Assembly (NCBI GenBank): GCA_963971225.1 | Contig: OZ020267.1 | Span: 112,974,936-113,038,935, forward strand | Direction of reading: 5' to 3' | Source: Melieria omissa | Taxonomy: Eukaryota > Arthropoda > Insecta > Diptera > Ulidiidae | DNA length: 64,000 nucleotides | Shown: positions 22,123 through 35,109 of the stretch, piece after piece | How the letters are laid out: every line of letters starts with the position of its first letter | How positions within the stretch are numbered: position 1 is the first letter of the stretch | The notes under the pieces: model-generated | The model's input: only the letters and a program-made list of their open reading frames with translations | Told to the model about the DNA's origin: nothing | Databases searched by the model: none | Position numbers and translations under genes: made by a program

Positions 22123-23522
22123 ATTTATTTATTTATTTTATTTTATTTTATTTTATTTTATTTTATTTTATTTTTAATGTATTTTATTTTATTTTTTTAA
22201 TTTTATTTCATTTTATTTTATTTTATTTATTTACTTTATTTAGTTTTTTTTATTTTATTAGTTTTTTTATTTTCCTTGTTTATTTTTTATTTTATTTTAT
22301 TTAATTTTTTTATTTAATTTAATTTTTTTATTTTATTTGATGTTTTATTTTCTTTTATTTTTTTATATTTTAATTTATTTTTATTTCACTTTATTTTATT
22401 TTTTTATTTTATTTGTTTTATTTATTTTATTTAGTTTTTTTACTTGTTTATTTACTTTACTTTATTTTATTTTTTTATTCTTTTATTTAATTTAATTTAA
22501 TTTTTTATTTTATTTTATGTCGTTTTATTTTGTTTATTTAGTTTTTTTATATTTTATTTATTTTATTTTTTTTAATTTTTTTATTTAATATTTTATTTAA
22601 GTTTATTGTATTTTGTTTTTTTTTCATTCTATTTTATTTTATTTATTTTCTTCTATTTTATTATATTTTATTTGATTTGATTTTTATTTATTTTATTTTA
22701 TTTTGTTTAATTTTATTTTATTTTATTTTATTTTATTTTATTTTTTCGTTTTATTTTATTTTTTCATTTCATGTTATTTTATTTTATTTATCTGAGTTCT
22801 TTTAGTTATTTGATTTATTTTATTATTTTATTTATTTCATTTATTTTATTTTATTTTATTTTGTTTTTTTTTCATTTTATTTTATTTATTTTATTCTGTT
22901 TTATTTTATTTGATTCAATTTGATTTGATTTAAATTTATTTTATTTTATTTTATTTTATTTTGTTATATTATATTTTATTTATTTTATTTATTTTTTATT
23001 TGATTTGATTTAATTTAATTTAATTTAATTTAATTTTATTTTATTTTATTTTATTTTATTTTATTTTATTTTATTTTATTTGATTTGATTTGATTCGATT
23101 TGATTTGATTTGATTTGATTTGATTTGATTTGATTTGATTTGATTTGATTTGATTTGATTTGATTTGATTTGATTTGATTTGATTTGATTTGATTTGATT
23201 TGATTTGATTTGATTTGATTTGATTTGATTTGATTTGATTTGATTTAATTTGATTTTATTTTATGTTATTTTATTTTATTTTATGTTATTTTATTTATTT
23301 TATTTTATTTATTTTTTATTTTATTTTATTTTATTCTTTTATTTTTTATTTTATTTATTTTATTTTATTTTATTTATTTTATTTTATTTTATTTTATTTT
23401 ATTTTATTTTATTTTATTTTATTTTATTTTATTTTATTTTATTTTATTTTATTTATTTTGTTTACTTTATTTATTTTATTTATTTTATGTATTTTAATTT
23501 ATTTTATTTATTTTATTGATTT
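22123..23522. repeat. TTTTA / TTTGA pentanucleotide satellite block
   Basis: About 1.4 kb of TTTTA repeats with irregular variants (TTTAA, TTTTG, TTTAT). A homogeneous TTTGA run occupies about 23081-23255, and a very regular TTTTA run about 23350-23455. Open frames through it (YFILF repeats) are by-products of the repeat. Confidence 0.97.
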
Positions 23523-23523
23523 C

Positions 23524-24860
23524 GACATAATAACTTTATTACAAAACATTTTTTTATGTTTGGTGGGAAAGCATTTTTGTTATAAATAAAAAAAAGTAAA
23601 AGTGAGCAGAGTCGTTGGTTTGGTTGCAAAGATCAAAGTGAATATTGGCAAAAGTGTGAGAAAGGACAAAGCATAAAATATTAAAATGCTGTTTCAAAAT
23701 TTGAACCACAAAAAATTGTTCACAACAAAAAGTTAAAGGACATTTTCCCCATCACATTGTGTGTAACCACTGAGTGGTTTTGTTCTTCCGAAAATTCGAT
23801 TTCGATTTTTGTTCTAATTTCTTGCAAAGCATTCACGGCTCGCTTTGGTTTAGTTGCACCCAACAACGACCTTCCGATAAAGCAATATTTTAGGCATCGT
23901 AAAAACACAAATCAACAACCAAAACAACAACAACAAGCCAGCTTCAAAACTCCAGCGTGCGCGCCGACAGTCGACAGCCGTCAGCCGACAGTTAATTCCG
24001 CGAAAACGGAAATTATAATTCGTGCCCTTTGGCGGTTTTATCAGATTGAATTAATGCGCCGCCCCAGTCAGGCAGCTGACTGTCTGTCTGGCTGGCTGCC
24101 ACCCGACCGACCGATTGGCCCCGCCAACTGTTTTGTGCTGTTATACAACACAACACACATACACATACAAACGTGCAATACGTCGGCAAAGTTATGAAAA
24201 CGTTGGTGCGTTGCATGGGCGTGTGTTTGTGTGTATGTGAGCGCTTCATTTGTTCCGTTTTGTTTCGGCTGCATCACACAAAAATCGCATGAATGAAGTG
24301 AGTTATTCTTTTTTGCCCAAAAAAAAGTTTCCCTTGGTTTTTTTCGAGAAAAAAATCGCACCCTCCTGTCCTTTGGCCAACTTGTCAGCACAGCGGCTTA
24401 ACAACTGCAATCGGCAAAAAAAGTACAACAACAAGAAAGCACGGTGCGTTGTCATGGCCATTTGGCGGGCCTGTTCATGTTGTAGTTAACGTGAACATTT
24501 CTGACAGCTCTTTGGCCCTTTTGTTTTTGTATGTTGCTTTTGTGGCGGTCTGTGTCCTTTGCGCTTATTTTACTGCCGCATTGTTTGTAGTTTTGTTAAA
24601 TTATTGCACACACACAGTCATAAATTGAGCTTTTGCGCTTTTTACTTCATAAATCATAAACGTTGTTTTCTACTTAGGCGAGCAAAATTATAACAAACAC
24701 TTTTTAATTGCCCTCGGTGCTGGTTGGTATATAAAATTTTACATTAGTGTTTGTTAAGAAATTGTTTTCAATGTTTTCTACTCATTTCTAGCTTTAAAAA
24801 TAGATCAATAATTCCTCATTGTCCTTGTGACTCACATAGAAGAAGAAGTTTTTTTTAGAA
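23524..24860. other. Non-coding stretch
   Basis: No gene recognised; overlapping frames around 23757-24490 lie on both strands with no motif. CA-rich runs at about 24145-24175, and poly-A-rich segments. Confidence 0.5.
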
Positions 24861-24865
24861 GTTTT

Positions 24866-26691
24866 TTTGAAAAACCGGAAGCAGAAAACAGTTATAGGTT
24901 CCTCTGTATCTGACAATATGAAAGTTAAAATCGGCCTGCCACAAGGTTCTGTTTTAGCTCCAATTTTATTCAACATTTACATAAATGATATTGCTTCATC
25001 ACTTCAATTCAGTAGTATAAAGCTTTTTGCGGATGATGCGTTGATCATGATAAGTGGCAAGGACATAGATCAAATGAACGAAAAGCTGCAATCAGACTTA
25101 GACAGTTTTTATAGTTGGCTCTGTGCAAACAAACTCAAGCTTAAGGCAGGTTCTCACCTTGTGGATCCGAAAAAGTGCACTTTTTTTAGGAATTTTTTTT
25201 GAGAAAACGGTTAAAGATACAAAGCTGAAAATTTTTTCTGGATATGAACACACATTTATTGAGAGAATACAATTTTTCAAATTGAATGAATCAAAAAAGG
25301 GGGGGGAGGGGGCGTCCATCATTGGCGGCATGTCGGCGAGGAGGTGTCCCGCTACCGGAAGTGATTCCGTCAAAACCCGTGATCGGAAGCACAAAAATCG
25401 AACACATTCTTAATGTGTACCGTATTATCTATTGAATGAACCAAGATCATGAAAAAAAAAGTCAAAATTACAAAAGTTATGAGGTTTTGAAAAAAAAATT
25501 AAGATTTTCGCATTTTTTTGTTCACTTATTATTTTTTTAAATAAACAATTTTCAATATTTTTGGAATATCGGTGGTTCATTTATTAGAAAGAACCCTAAG
25601 GAACATTTGGAAAAAATTTGGTGACGATTGGTTCATTCCAGCGCCTTCAATCACTTCCGTAAGGTCCGAAAATGTGGTTCTGAGAAAAACGCGTTTAAAG
25701 TTTAAAGCGCGCTTGGCCGGTGCTCTACACTGCTCTTTGTAACGGCCTGTAACTTTTGTAATTTTTAAGATTTTGATCTGAAATTTCTGGAGCACATTTT
25801 TAAAACATATATCTACACGATAAGGCAAAAAAAAAAATTGGTATTTTTTTTTTTCCACAAGGTGAGAACCTGCCTTAATATTGATAAAACGAAATTTATG
25901 TTTATCACAAGAAACAACAAGTTAAACGTGAATGGACTGAAATTCAACGGAGTAGAGATTGGAAAAGTAAATAAAATCAAATATTTAGGTGTTGTAATTG
26001 ATGAGAAACTGACATTCAAAGATCACATTAATTACACAATTAGTAAAATTGCCAATCAAATCTTCTTTATGAAAAGAACTTGCAAACATTTACAAAAATC
26101 ATATAAAATCATGGTTTATAAGTCCATTATCGAACCGCACTTTATTTATTGCCCAACAATATTTTTTATAATGAAAGATAATCAAATTAAAAAGCTGCAA
26201 AAAATGCAAAACAAAGCAATGCGATTTATTTTGAAATCACGATATGATGCACATATAGGAGATATGCTGTGTAATCTTAACTGGCTTAGTGTAAAGCAGC
26301 AAATATTTTACTACACAATGAAGTTTATCCATAACATTCTAAATGGTAACTTACCTAATTACTTATACACTCACTTAAAATTCATAAACGAAACGCATAG
26401 CATTAATACAAGACAGAAAAATAATTTCAAACTTCCTAAAGTTGGAAGAGAAATGGAAAAAAATTGTTTGTTTTATAAAGGTCTGAAATCCTACAATGAG
26501 TTGCCAGAGGATTTAAAACATTGTAAAAAAGTCTTATTCAAAACGAAGCTGTACAACTATTGTAAGACCTTAGCAATAAGATAATTTTATGTTTATATTA
26601 TATATTTTATGTTTATATTATATATTTATAACAAAAATGAAATATGAATTAGGCCTAAAAAGCCGTAAGAAATAAAATAAATAAATAAACA
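24866..26691 (+). pseudogene. Jockey-like non-LTR retrotransposon, RT fragment interrupted by a TTAA element
   Basis: The first segment (24867-25140) reads an RT palm: GLPQGSVLAPILFNIYINDI, then KLFADDALIMISGKD with the catalytic Asp pair, then the NKLKL motif. The frame is cut by an insertion at 25141-25878 and continues with DKTKF-type residues, IKYLGVVIDEKLTFKDHI (thumb) and a C-terminal domain ending near 26581. The two halves are in register once the insertion and one TTAA copy are left out. The copy is 5'-truncated: no endonuclease or ORF1. The 3' end has GGCCTAAAAAGCCG, a small hairpin, and an AATAAAATAAATAAATAAA tail ending about 26691. Apart from the insertion the RT reading frame is clean, so this was a young copy when interrupted. 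Confidence 0.88.
25145..25874. mobile_element. TTAA-flanked non-autonomous DNA element
   Basis: 730 bp with perfect 21-bp inverted ends (GGCAGGTTCTCACCTTGTGG at both) and TTAA on each side (25141-25144 and 25875-25878). It sits inside the reverse-transcriptase frame of the surrounding retrotransposon, and removal of the element plus one TTAA puts the host frame back in register, which proves the target duplication. TTAA is the known target of piggyBac-type elements, though those usually begin CCC or CCY; this one begins GGC, so the superfamily is uncertain. Interior frames (up to 98 residues) show no transposase. Confidence 0.93.
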
Positions 26692-26694
26692 TAT

Positions 26695-28870
26695 GTTGGT
26701 GGAAATATTAATAAAAAAGTTTCCATTTAAAACCAACGCAACAATCACATCTCAGACATCACCCAACTGAAGAAGCTCAAGAAAAATACTTCTGTGGAAA
26801 AATATTTTTCTCTAGAAACCTTTAAACTCTTGCAGCAATTAACAAACATGTAAACCCAATTCAATCAACTCAAATCTGTAGTTTCCAACACTCGAACCAA
26901 ATACATTTTAATTGGCAGGTAGCAAATTTTTCAGAACTGAATATTCTTCTTTCATGCTTCTTACAACGGTTGGGCGGTAGTTGAAATGTTTGCCTAGACA
27001 AACTGTAATTAACAATTTAAACATATAATTGACTGACTATTCATGGAGCTGATCTCTCTCCGGTGCGGCGCGTTCGAACAGGTTGCAAAGAAATCACAGC
27101 TTCGGAATGCTTGCGCCATGTTCCAACCAGGCAACTGCAAATTATGGCAAGTTGTATGTGTTTTATCGAGAGAGATAATACCACACTGGCGATTGCTACT
27201 GGCTTGCATGATGCGCACGCCGAGCGCCGGTGGTTATGGTGAAACATGCGCGCATGCGCCTTAAATAATAACTTCGTGTTTATAATTACGTCAGCTGTGC
27301 ATACAAAGTACACAAACTGTTGCATGCCATGCACTGGCGAGTCTCTTCTGCGTTGGTGGCATTCACGATCTATGGCTCTTTGGTGATATAAGTAAATATC
27401 TGTTCTGTTTATTAGGTTTCCTTATCATTTGATTTTTTATTATTTTACCAAATTTTTCGATAATAAAAAAATTTAAAATAAAATATTAAAATTAAAATAT
27501 AAAATCCTTGTAATTTGGGTTATAATTATTAACAAAAAAATTACGAAAAAAAATTAATAATAAAAAAATAAATCCTCCCAAAGTGAAGCCAACTCGTTAA
27601 GAAATTGTTCCTTCAATTGATTAACATTGAACACTTCCATTTCACAACCAACTCAATTGTCACATCTTGTGAATACCACTTTTCTCTTTGTATGCCTTCG
27701 AACCCTCCTTGCAGTTGAGATTTTTCGCCATTGCAAAATTATGTAAGCCACAGCAAAAAAATGCATACAACTACAAAAAACAAACACAAAACCTAACCCA
27801 CTTTGAAACTTTGTATATTCAATGTTTAAAAACATTCCAACACATTTGCGCTAAATTACATACAGGTTAAACAACAACAGCAAAAACTATTCAGCCATTT
27901 TCTGGCTCCCTGCATTTAACATAAATTAAAAAATTGTTTTTTAGTGCACTTTAACTATATTTATGTGTGCCGCTCTATGGGCCCCGCTTAGTGCTTAGAA
28001 CAACGGCAACGGACCCCACGGACTGAGTTAGCATTTCCGTCTGCAATGTGTCGCAAGTTATAATTTATTAACCACACGCCATCGGTGAATTATCATAAAT
28101 TACACACTTAACGTGAATTTAACGCAAATTACCATGAAATGTACACATTGTTGCAATTATTCTGCAAGTCTCAGCGCGCTGACCGCATAAATTGCGGCCT
28201 TTAACTCGATTTGTTGTTGTTGTTTGGCCGTTGTCTAGTTTTTGCCAACGTCAATTCTTGCTGCCTGCTGACAGTTTGGCGGCAACACTGTTGCATGCGG
28301 CAACAACAATATTGGCAAAAAACCAGTAGCAGCTGCCAGTGGCGGCAGTCAATCATTTTTTTTGCAAATTACTTCAACATTAATTGACATTTCGTGTGTG
28401 TTGAGGTGGTAGAAGAAAAATACAAGAAAAACCCTCAAGAAAATCACACATCAGGTAAAGTAATTGCAAGGGGTTTGTAATGTGGAATATTTGTTTACAA
28501 AATTTGCTTTGTTTTTTAGGCGATAAGTTTCTTTCGTGTATCCCAAGACGGCGTCTAACTCACTTAGGAGCCCCGTACTTCTTTGAGATAGATGGGAGCA
28601 TTAAGTGACTTCGCTAAGAACACTCGACGATACCACTAGGGCCAGGATCTATGCGTGGCCGACTTGGGCATCCAGCTGGGAATGGAGTGGAGTGGAATGG
28701 AATGGATATGAGGGAAGCCGAAAAAGAGAACCCTTGAGGGTGCAATTTCCCAAGCACTCAGACTAGATAGCCCACTGTGCTTAAGAATCGTGAGGAAAAG
28801 GGTGAGGGGAGTGAGGTACGGTTATAGAGAGAACGAGAGAAAGTATGCGGGGCCACTCAGCTTACTGAAC
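26695..28870. other. Non-coding stretch
   Basis: No gene recognised. 27040-27370 and 27960-28350 are GC-richer patches, the rest AT-rich; 27420-27590 is almost pure A/T. GGAATGGAATGG-like repeats at 28680-28710 lie just before the next retrotransposon relic. Confidence 0.5.
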
Positions 28871-28879
28871 CTAAACTTA

Positions 28880-29703
28880 ATATAGCAAAAATTCCCAGTA
28901 GCTGTAGCCGCTAGTAAGAGGCCGGAGGCTGGTCAAGCTGCACTTAAGGCCCTGGAAAACGCGCATGTTACCTCTAAGATTGTCCAAGAATGTAAGATGA
29001 AAATCAGTCGCGAGACGTAATAAGCTACAACTTATCTTGGTTCCGGGACACTGCGAAACTGCCGATGAACTGGCCAACTGTGGATCAGGGTGCACACCCA
29101 TGGGACCAGAACCAATAATGGGCACCAGTCTTGCAGGAACCCTAGCCTGGATCAAGTCCTGTGTAAATAACCTACATAGAGAACGTTGGTCTAGCTTGGG
29201 AAGCTGTAAAACTGCCAAGTGTTTTGTGAAAAGCCCGAACAGAAAAGCGGGGAATTTCCTCCAGAAGCTGAGAAGGAAAGATCTCCGACGAATGGTCGGG
29301 TTAATCACGGGACACAATCCATGGGGACGACATATGGCCCACATGGGCATCATCGAAGATCCGACTTGCGTGTCTTGCCTGGAGGAAGCAGATAGTACAG
29401 AGCACTTTCTCTGTGAATGTCTTGCCTTCTCCAGAACGAGATTGCGTACGCTGCGTTCAGATGTTATGAGAATGGACGAAGTTCATTCTTTCGCCCTGTG
29501 TGATCTACTGCGATTCATTAATGAGTCCGGGAAAGAAGAACTCTCTCTCCCTTCCCACCCACTTTCTCTTTTTCTTTTCCCATTCCCAACTCCTCTATCA
29601 ACTTCTTTCCTTAAGTACAATGGGCTATTAAGCCTGAGTGCTTGAGGTAATGACCTCCTTAGGTTATTTCCTCGGCTCCCCTATACATCCATCCATCCAT
29701 CCA
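28880..29703 (+). pseudogene. Non-LTR retrotransposon relic, RNase H end and C-terminal tail
   Basis: About 28899-29010 reads QAALKALENAHVTSKIVQEC, the middle of an RNase H domain, then hits stops. From 29037 the frame is open for 202 residues: VPGHCETADELANCGSG (RNase H end with the last Asp), MVGLITGHNPWGRHM, and CVSCLEEADSTEHFLCECLA, the cysteine-rich tail. It ends in a short (CATC)n run at 29686-29702, a 3' tail type known in some LOA/I-like elements. RT and endonuclease are absent. Motifs resemble, but are not the same as, those at 12690-13595, so this is a related but different family. Confidence 0.82.
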
Positions 29704-29934
29704 AGAGGCCGGAAATGGATTTCTATGTATACGAATCCAGGATTAGATTTATCAAATCGACGATCGAAATTTTGGTCCATTATCCGATAACCTCGAAACA
29801 TCATGAAACGTGAATAGAAAGATTGGCGATTGAAAGAAAGCGCACACTGGACAACCATTGGTAAAAGAGAATATCTTGGACTTTTTATCCACAGGAACGT
29901 ATTCAAGCTAGTCTCAGGATAACTAGCACAAAGC

Positions 29935-30450
29935 AGATTGATTATTTTGGCCAGTCTTCAGATAACTAGAAACTATTAGGGACCAACTACAGGAAGAACG
30001 TAATCAGAATAACCAACAACAGGTATCTAACAGGAGATAAGTCTATCATTATGGACGGTCTTCGGATAACTCGACACGAACAAGTGGCCGATTAAAGACC
30101 AACTACAGGATGAATCCAATCAGGATAACCAACCCAAGGTAGCTAACAGGACAGAAGACTATCATTATGACCGGTCTTCAGATAACTAGACACGAACATG
30201 AGGCCGATTAGAGACCAACTGCAGCAAGAACCTAATCAGGATAACCAACTCAAGGTATCTAACAGGAGACAAGTCTATCATTAAGGCCGGTCTTCAGATA
30301 ACTAGACACGAACAGGGGTCCAAAATGGATCAACCAAATGATTCAACTCGGTCCATGCCTCGACAAAAGAACCTTATCAGGATAACCTACTCAAGGTAGC
30401 TAAGAGAAGGCAGGTTGATTATTATGGCTGAGCTTCAGATAGCTAAACAC
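29935..30450. repeat. Tandem repeat of about 115 bp
   Basis: Five diverged units sharing CGGTCTTCAGATAACTAGAC, GACCAACTACAGGAAGAA and AATCAGGATAACCAACTCAA plus TATCTAACAGGAGACAAGTC. The marker CTTCRGATAACT lies near 29957, 30060, 30176, 30291 and 30432. Confidence 0.85.
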
Positions 30451-30454
30451 GAGA

Positions 30455-31900
30455 GGGGGGCGAAAAGGGACCCACTATGCGGTCTGTGTCAGCCTTCGGG
30501 AAAATAAGAGAAGGTAGTTTTAGTCGGTAAAAATTCAGAACGAATTCCAGTTCATTGGTATCTAAGAAGATTCTCAAATCCTGCGCTAGAAAAGCTTCTT
30601 CAGAGCCATTAAGTTGTGTACTAACACAATCAAAAGACTATATAACTCTACAAGATGTCCTACGTTCATACAAATCAATCAATCAATTAATGGGAATAGA
30701 GTTCTTTGGTCTTTGGACAATAATTTGTCGTTTTCAGTTTTCGGTATGGAATCTTACTCGAGTCTTGGTATCACTTCTAAAAGACACATCTTTTATTTAC
30801 CCAAAACTAATGTCAGTCAATAACTGAAATATTAGCAAATTTTTGCTCATTGAAATGAAATATTCGCTATAATTGAATGCGTCATTTACAACACCTTGAA
30901 ACGCTTCGAATAACAAGTTCCATCAGCCGCACAGGGTTGGTGACTCATTTGTCCCATTAGACCACAGACAGCTTTAATCTACTCATCGAGGGGAACTTTT
31001 AAAAGATTATAAAAAACAACCAAAAAACTTGCTCCCCTTTCCTGGTTTTAATATAAATTGTCTGCTCTATTTACTGTTGAACCCTTTTCCCCAACCCTTC
31101 TCCCATTCTCCTTGCATCAAATTGTATGTAAAAAAACCAAAACCAAAAAAAGACAAAACAAAAATGCGTTTAGCTGCGCCTTTGATGGACTCTTTCTGCG
31201 CGCGCCGCTTTTGATCTTTTACCACGAAAGCCGCCGCGTAATATTGACAGTTTGAAAGCAAATAAAATACGCTTTCCGATTGATACACACTCACCCAGCA
31301 GTTCAGCAGCAGTCCGGCAGCAACAACAATGCAAACGTAAACGCCGCCGCGTTGCTTGTTGCCGTTTTGAACTTTATTGCCGCTGTTTTGTTCGCGTAGC
31401 GGTTTGTGGTTGTTGTTATTGTTTGTGTTGTTGGTGCTATTTCTGTTGTATTTATACGTTCAATGTTTTTTAGTTTAGTTATTGCCACAACAATTCCCGC
31501 CAATAAATCTTTGGGTGTCTTACGAATGAGCATTTCTTTACTGCTTTCGATTTTTCGTTGTTGCTGTTACACTTTTTTTCCCCGTCGTAACACAACGAGT
31601 TAATGTGATGGCGGTGGCGGCTTCCATTGGCATTGGCATCGGCCAGCCACTGCGGCATCAGTAGCGCTCAGTTGATTTTCGTTTCCATTCAAGATTTATT
31701 GGCCGCTCAATTTGTGGTTGCAATTTTGTTGTTGTTTTTTTGCCAAGTTCAGAGGTGTTCCTCGTTCAGGGGCGTACAGACAGGGTTGCATTTAGCGTAT
31801 GTGGCTGATGTTGGGATAAGTTAAAAATTCGTGAAGAAGTGAATGGGACCAAGTTGTGGAGCGGACTAACTTCTGTGGAAACTGACCCCTCACAAACGAT
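30455..31900. other. Non-coding stretch
   Basis: No gene recognised. 31260-31760 is richer in GC, with GCA and TTG microsatellite runs that open frames on both strands. Confidence 0.5.
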
Positions 31901-31904
31901 TTCA

Positions 31905-32237
<333 letters not shown>

Positions 32238-32339
32238 AAAAAGAAGGAGGAAAAGCAAGACTGGAAGGAGAAGAAGCAGAAAACGAACAATAGAATAAGA
32301 AGAGGCAAAGGTTGTATAAGAAAACCAGAAGAAGTATAA

Positions 32340-33560
32340 TCAAGCAAGAATTTCATCGATGTTCTCAAAGGAAAATTTTCTATAGATCTCTCATAGATCA
32401 CCCAGAAATCGATACCTGGGATGACCTCTAATGGGTTGAAAGCCGTTTAAGAAGAGGAAGGAGAACAAAAAGTGTTATATGACACGAAATTCATCGATGC
32501 CGTTAAACCGTAATCTTCCATAGATCTCTCATAGATCTCCCACAGAAAGATTTCACTACTCAGTAGTTCAGCCGATGAGCCTGAATGGCAAAATTCATCG
32601 ACGCCGTTAAACCAATATCCTCCATAGATCTCCATAGAAAGAGAGAAGAAGAGAAAGCCACTAGTCATTGGTTCTGGCGAGGACCCTCAATTGTTTGTTT
32701 AAAAAAAAGGAAAAGGACTATAATATGGCACAAAATCCATTAGGATCGTCAAAAAAAATTCTTCCATAGACTATCCAAAGATAGATGCCACTAACGAATG
32801 GCTGAGGTTTTGAATTTCATTGTGTTGAAAACCTTTAACGAAGAAAGAAGGGTTTAATCCAGCGAAACATTCTTCAATGTCGTAAAAAAAATCTTTAATA
32901 GATCTCTCATAGATCACTTACAGATCGATACTTCTAGTAGAAATCTTTCATAGATCTCTCATAGATCTCCCACAGATGAAGATGTCACTAGTCATTGGTT
33001 CAGGCAATGAGCCTCAATGGTTTGTTAGAAGAAAGAGAAAAAGGAGATCAGAACGTGTTATATGACATGAAATTCATCGATGCTGTTAAACCGAAATCTT
33101 CCATAGATCTCTCAGAGAAAGAGAGAAGAAGAGAAAGCCACTAGTCATTGGTTCTGGCGATGACCGTCAGTGGTTTGTTAGAAGAAAAATGACTATAACA
33201 TGGCAAAAATTCCATTGGGATCGTCAAAAAAATAGACCATCCAAAGATCGATGCCACTAGTGAATGGCTGAGATGTTGACTTTCATTATGTTGAAAGCCG
33301 TTTAGGAAGAAGGAAAATTATAATCCAGCAAACAATTTTTCAGTGTCGTAAAAAACATCTTTAATACTAAGATCTCTCATAGATCACTTACAGATCGATA
33401 TTTCTAGTAGAAATCTTCCGTAGGTCTCTCATAGATCTCTTAGAGATCGATACTACTAGTCAATAGTTCAGGCTGTGACCTTCAATCAATTTGAATCTTG
33501 AAAAGTTTGATCTGGTACAAATTTTATTGACGTGGTCAAAGAAAAGTCTTCCACTGATCT
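32340..33560. repeat. Degenerate repeats of CATAGATCTCTCATAGATC type
   Basis: Short motifs CATAGATCTCTCATAGATCT, AAATTCATCGATGCYGTTAA, and CCACTAGTCATTGGTTC recur. AGAGAAGAAGAGAAAGCCAC occurs at about 32641 and 33121, so a higher-order unit of about 480 bp has duplicated. Confidence 0.85.
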
Positions 33561-33564
33561 CTCA

Positions 33565-35105
33565 TTGATACCGTTTTATGCCAATGTTTGCCAGAAATAA
33601 TTAAGACCATAACTCTAAAAGCAAATGTAAAATATTGCAATTCATTCTTACGATTTGAAAATTTATTATTATTATTTGTTTTATTTATTTATTTTTATTA
33701 TTATTTATTTATTTATTCTAAAATTCCAACCAACTAAAACGTACCCAACCATTCGTTACGATCTCTTGTCCTCGCACAATGGCCACAATTTTCATAATTT
33801 TTCTAATAATGATAACAGAAAAAACACGCATAGTTGAACACCTCATGAAGCGGCATCGTTATCCACTTATACGATTACAACAAATATTTTGTCGCATGCG
33901 GCATTCACGCTGCCACCGATTGGCCGTCGATTCAATTAGTCGCAAAGCGCGAAATTTTATGGTAACCGTTGACCATTTGAAGCCAATATCGCCAACGACA
34001 ACAACAACCACAACAACAACAAGCGTGCACAACAATCCACCGCCAATCACACGGTGCGGTCATTAAAAATCAGTTAATTTGAAATACAAAATATTTTCAC
34101 AAATTGCTAATAAACCAATTCGCGCTAATAATCGCGCGCTTTGTGTTTTTACGGTGCGACTTTTGTTGTTGTAGTTGTTGCTGCTGCTATTGTGGCTATT
34201 TTGGTGTTGGTTAGTGAGCTGCTTGTTGTTGTTGCCATTTTGGCCGGCTGCCGGTTGGTTCGATGGCTGGCGGCGTTGGCGGTGGCGTCGCTGCCACATA
34301 CCGACACCAAATTGCAGCGCAAATAGCAAAAGGCGCGCGTACATTATTTCGAACATTTATGGCATTATAAAATAGAAAACATTATTGAGGCCGGCCGCGG
34401 CGCTGCCAAGTGGGCGCAGTAGCTGCGGCCGCCTCTGTAAATTGCAATTTGATCATTGTTATTATTGCTCGAGTGCTGTTATTGTTGTTGTTATTGGTTT
34501 GTGTTTTTGTTGCAGTAGTTTTGTATTATTTTGTTGTTTTTGTTGTTGTTGTATTGGCTTGTTTGTGCCGCTCTAATCCAAATGCGCGCGCGCGCTAATT
34601 GCACAACGCAAATCAGTTTATTATCGCATTGCAGTTGCCAGGATTTATTGACAACAAAAACTCAACCCCCTCCCCCACCTTAGTTCCAGCCACACTCACA
34701 ACGCAGCTTTACCACTTTTCGATAAACATTTTAGTCACACAGTGTTGCCATATTTTATTGTTAAATTATTGCGAGCAATAAAATTTTTGAAAAATGTTCG
34801 GCACTAATACACCCAAAACAAATACATAATGCATTCATACATATATACAATTGCCAATTTGTTTGTTTATTTGTGTGTGTGTGTGTGAATGTTTGCACTC
34901 AATTAACCAGTGTACGCGCCGCTCATTACACCAAACTGTGTTATGGAGGATTTGTTTATGATTACAACCGATTATGTGTAATATTTATCTTGCAATTATA
35001 TGCAGTTTTGTGCTAAATGAACGCTACACAACATTTAGGCGGCTTGTTTTGTGTGAAGCGTAAAATAATTGCAAATTGCGTAAAATCAGTTCAATGAATG
35101 TTCCA
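33565..35105. other. Non-coding stretch with microsatellites
   Basis: ATT/TTTA-rich run at 33658-33720, CAA run near 33998-34022, TTG runs near 34160-34230 and 34480-34555, GCGC run near 34586-34595, GT run near 34872-34887. Frames here follow the repeats; no recognised protein. Confidence 0.5.
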
Positions 35106-35109
35106 TGGT

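Noticed and set aside
23250..23589. Long YFILF-repeat frames
   Set aside because: Any TTTTA repeat is open in all frames of one strand; not a gene.
33779..34066. 95-residue frame with a Thr run
   Set aside because: The Thr run is a CAA/ACA microsatellite; the rest shows no domain or gene context.
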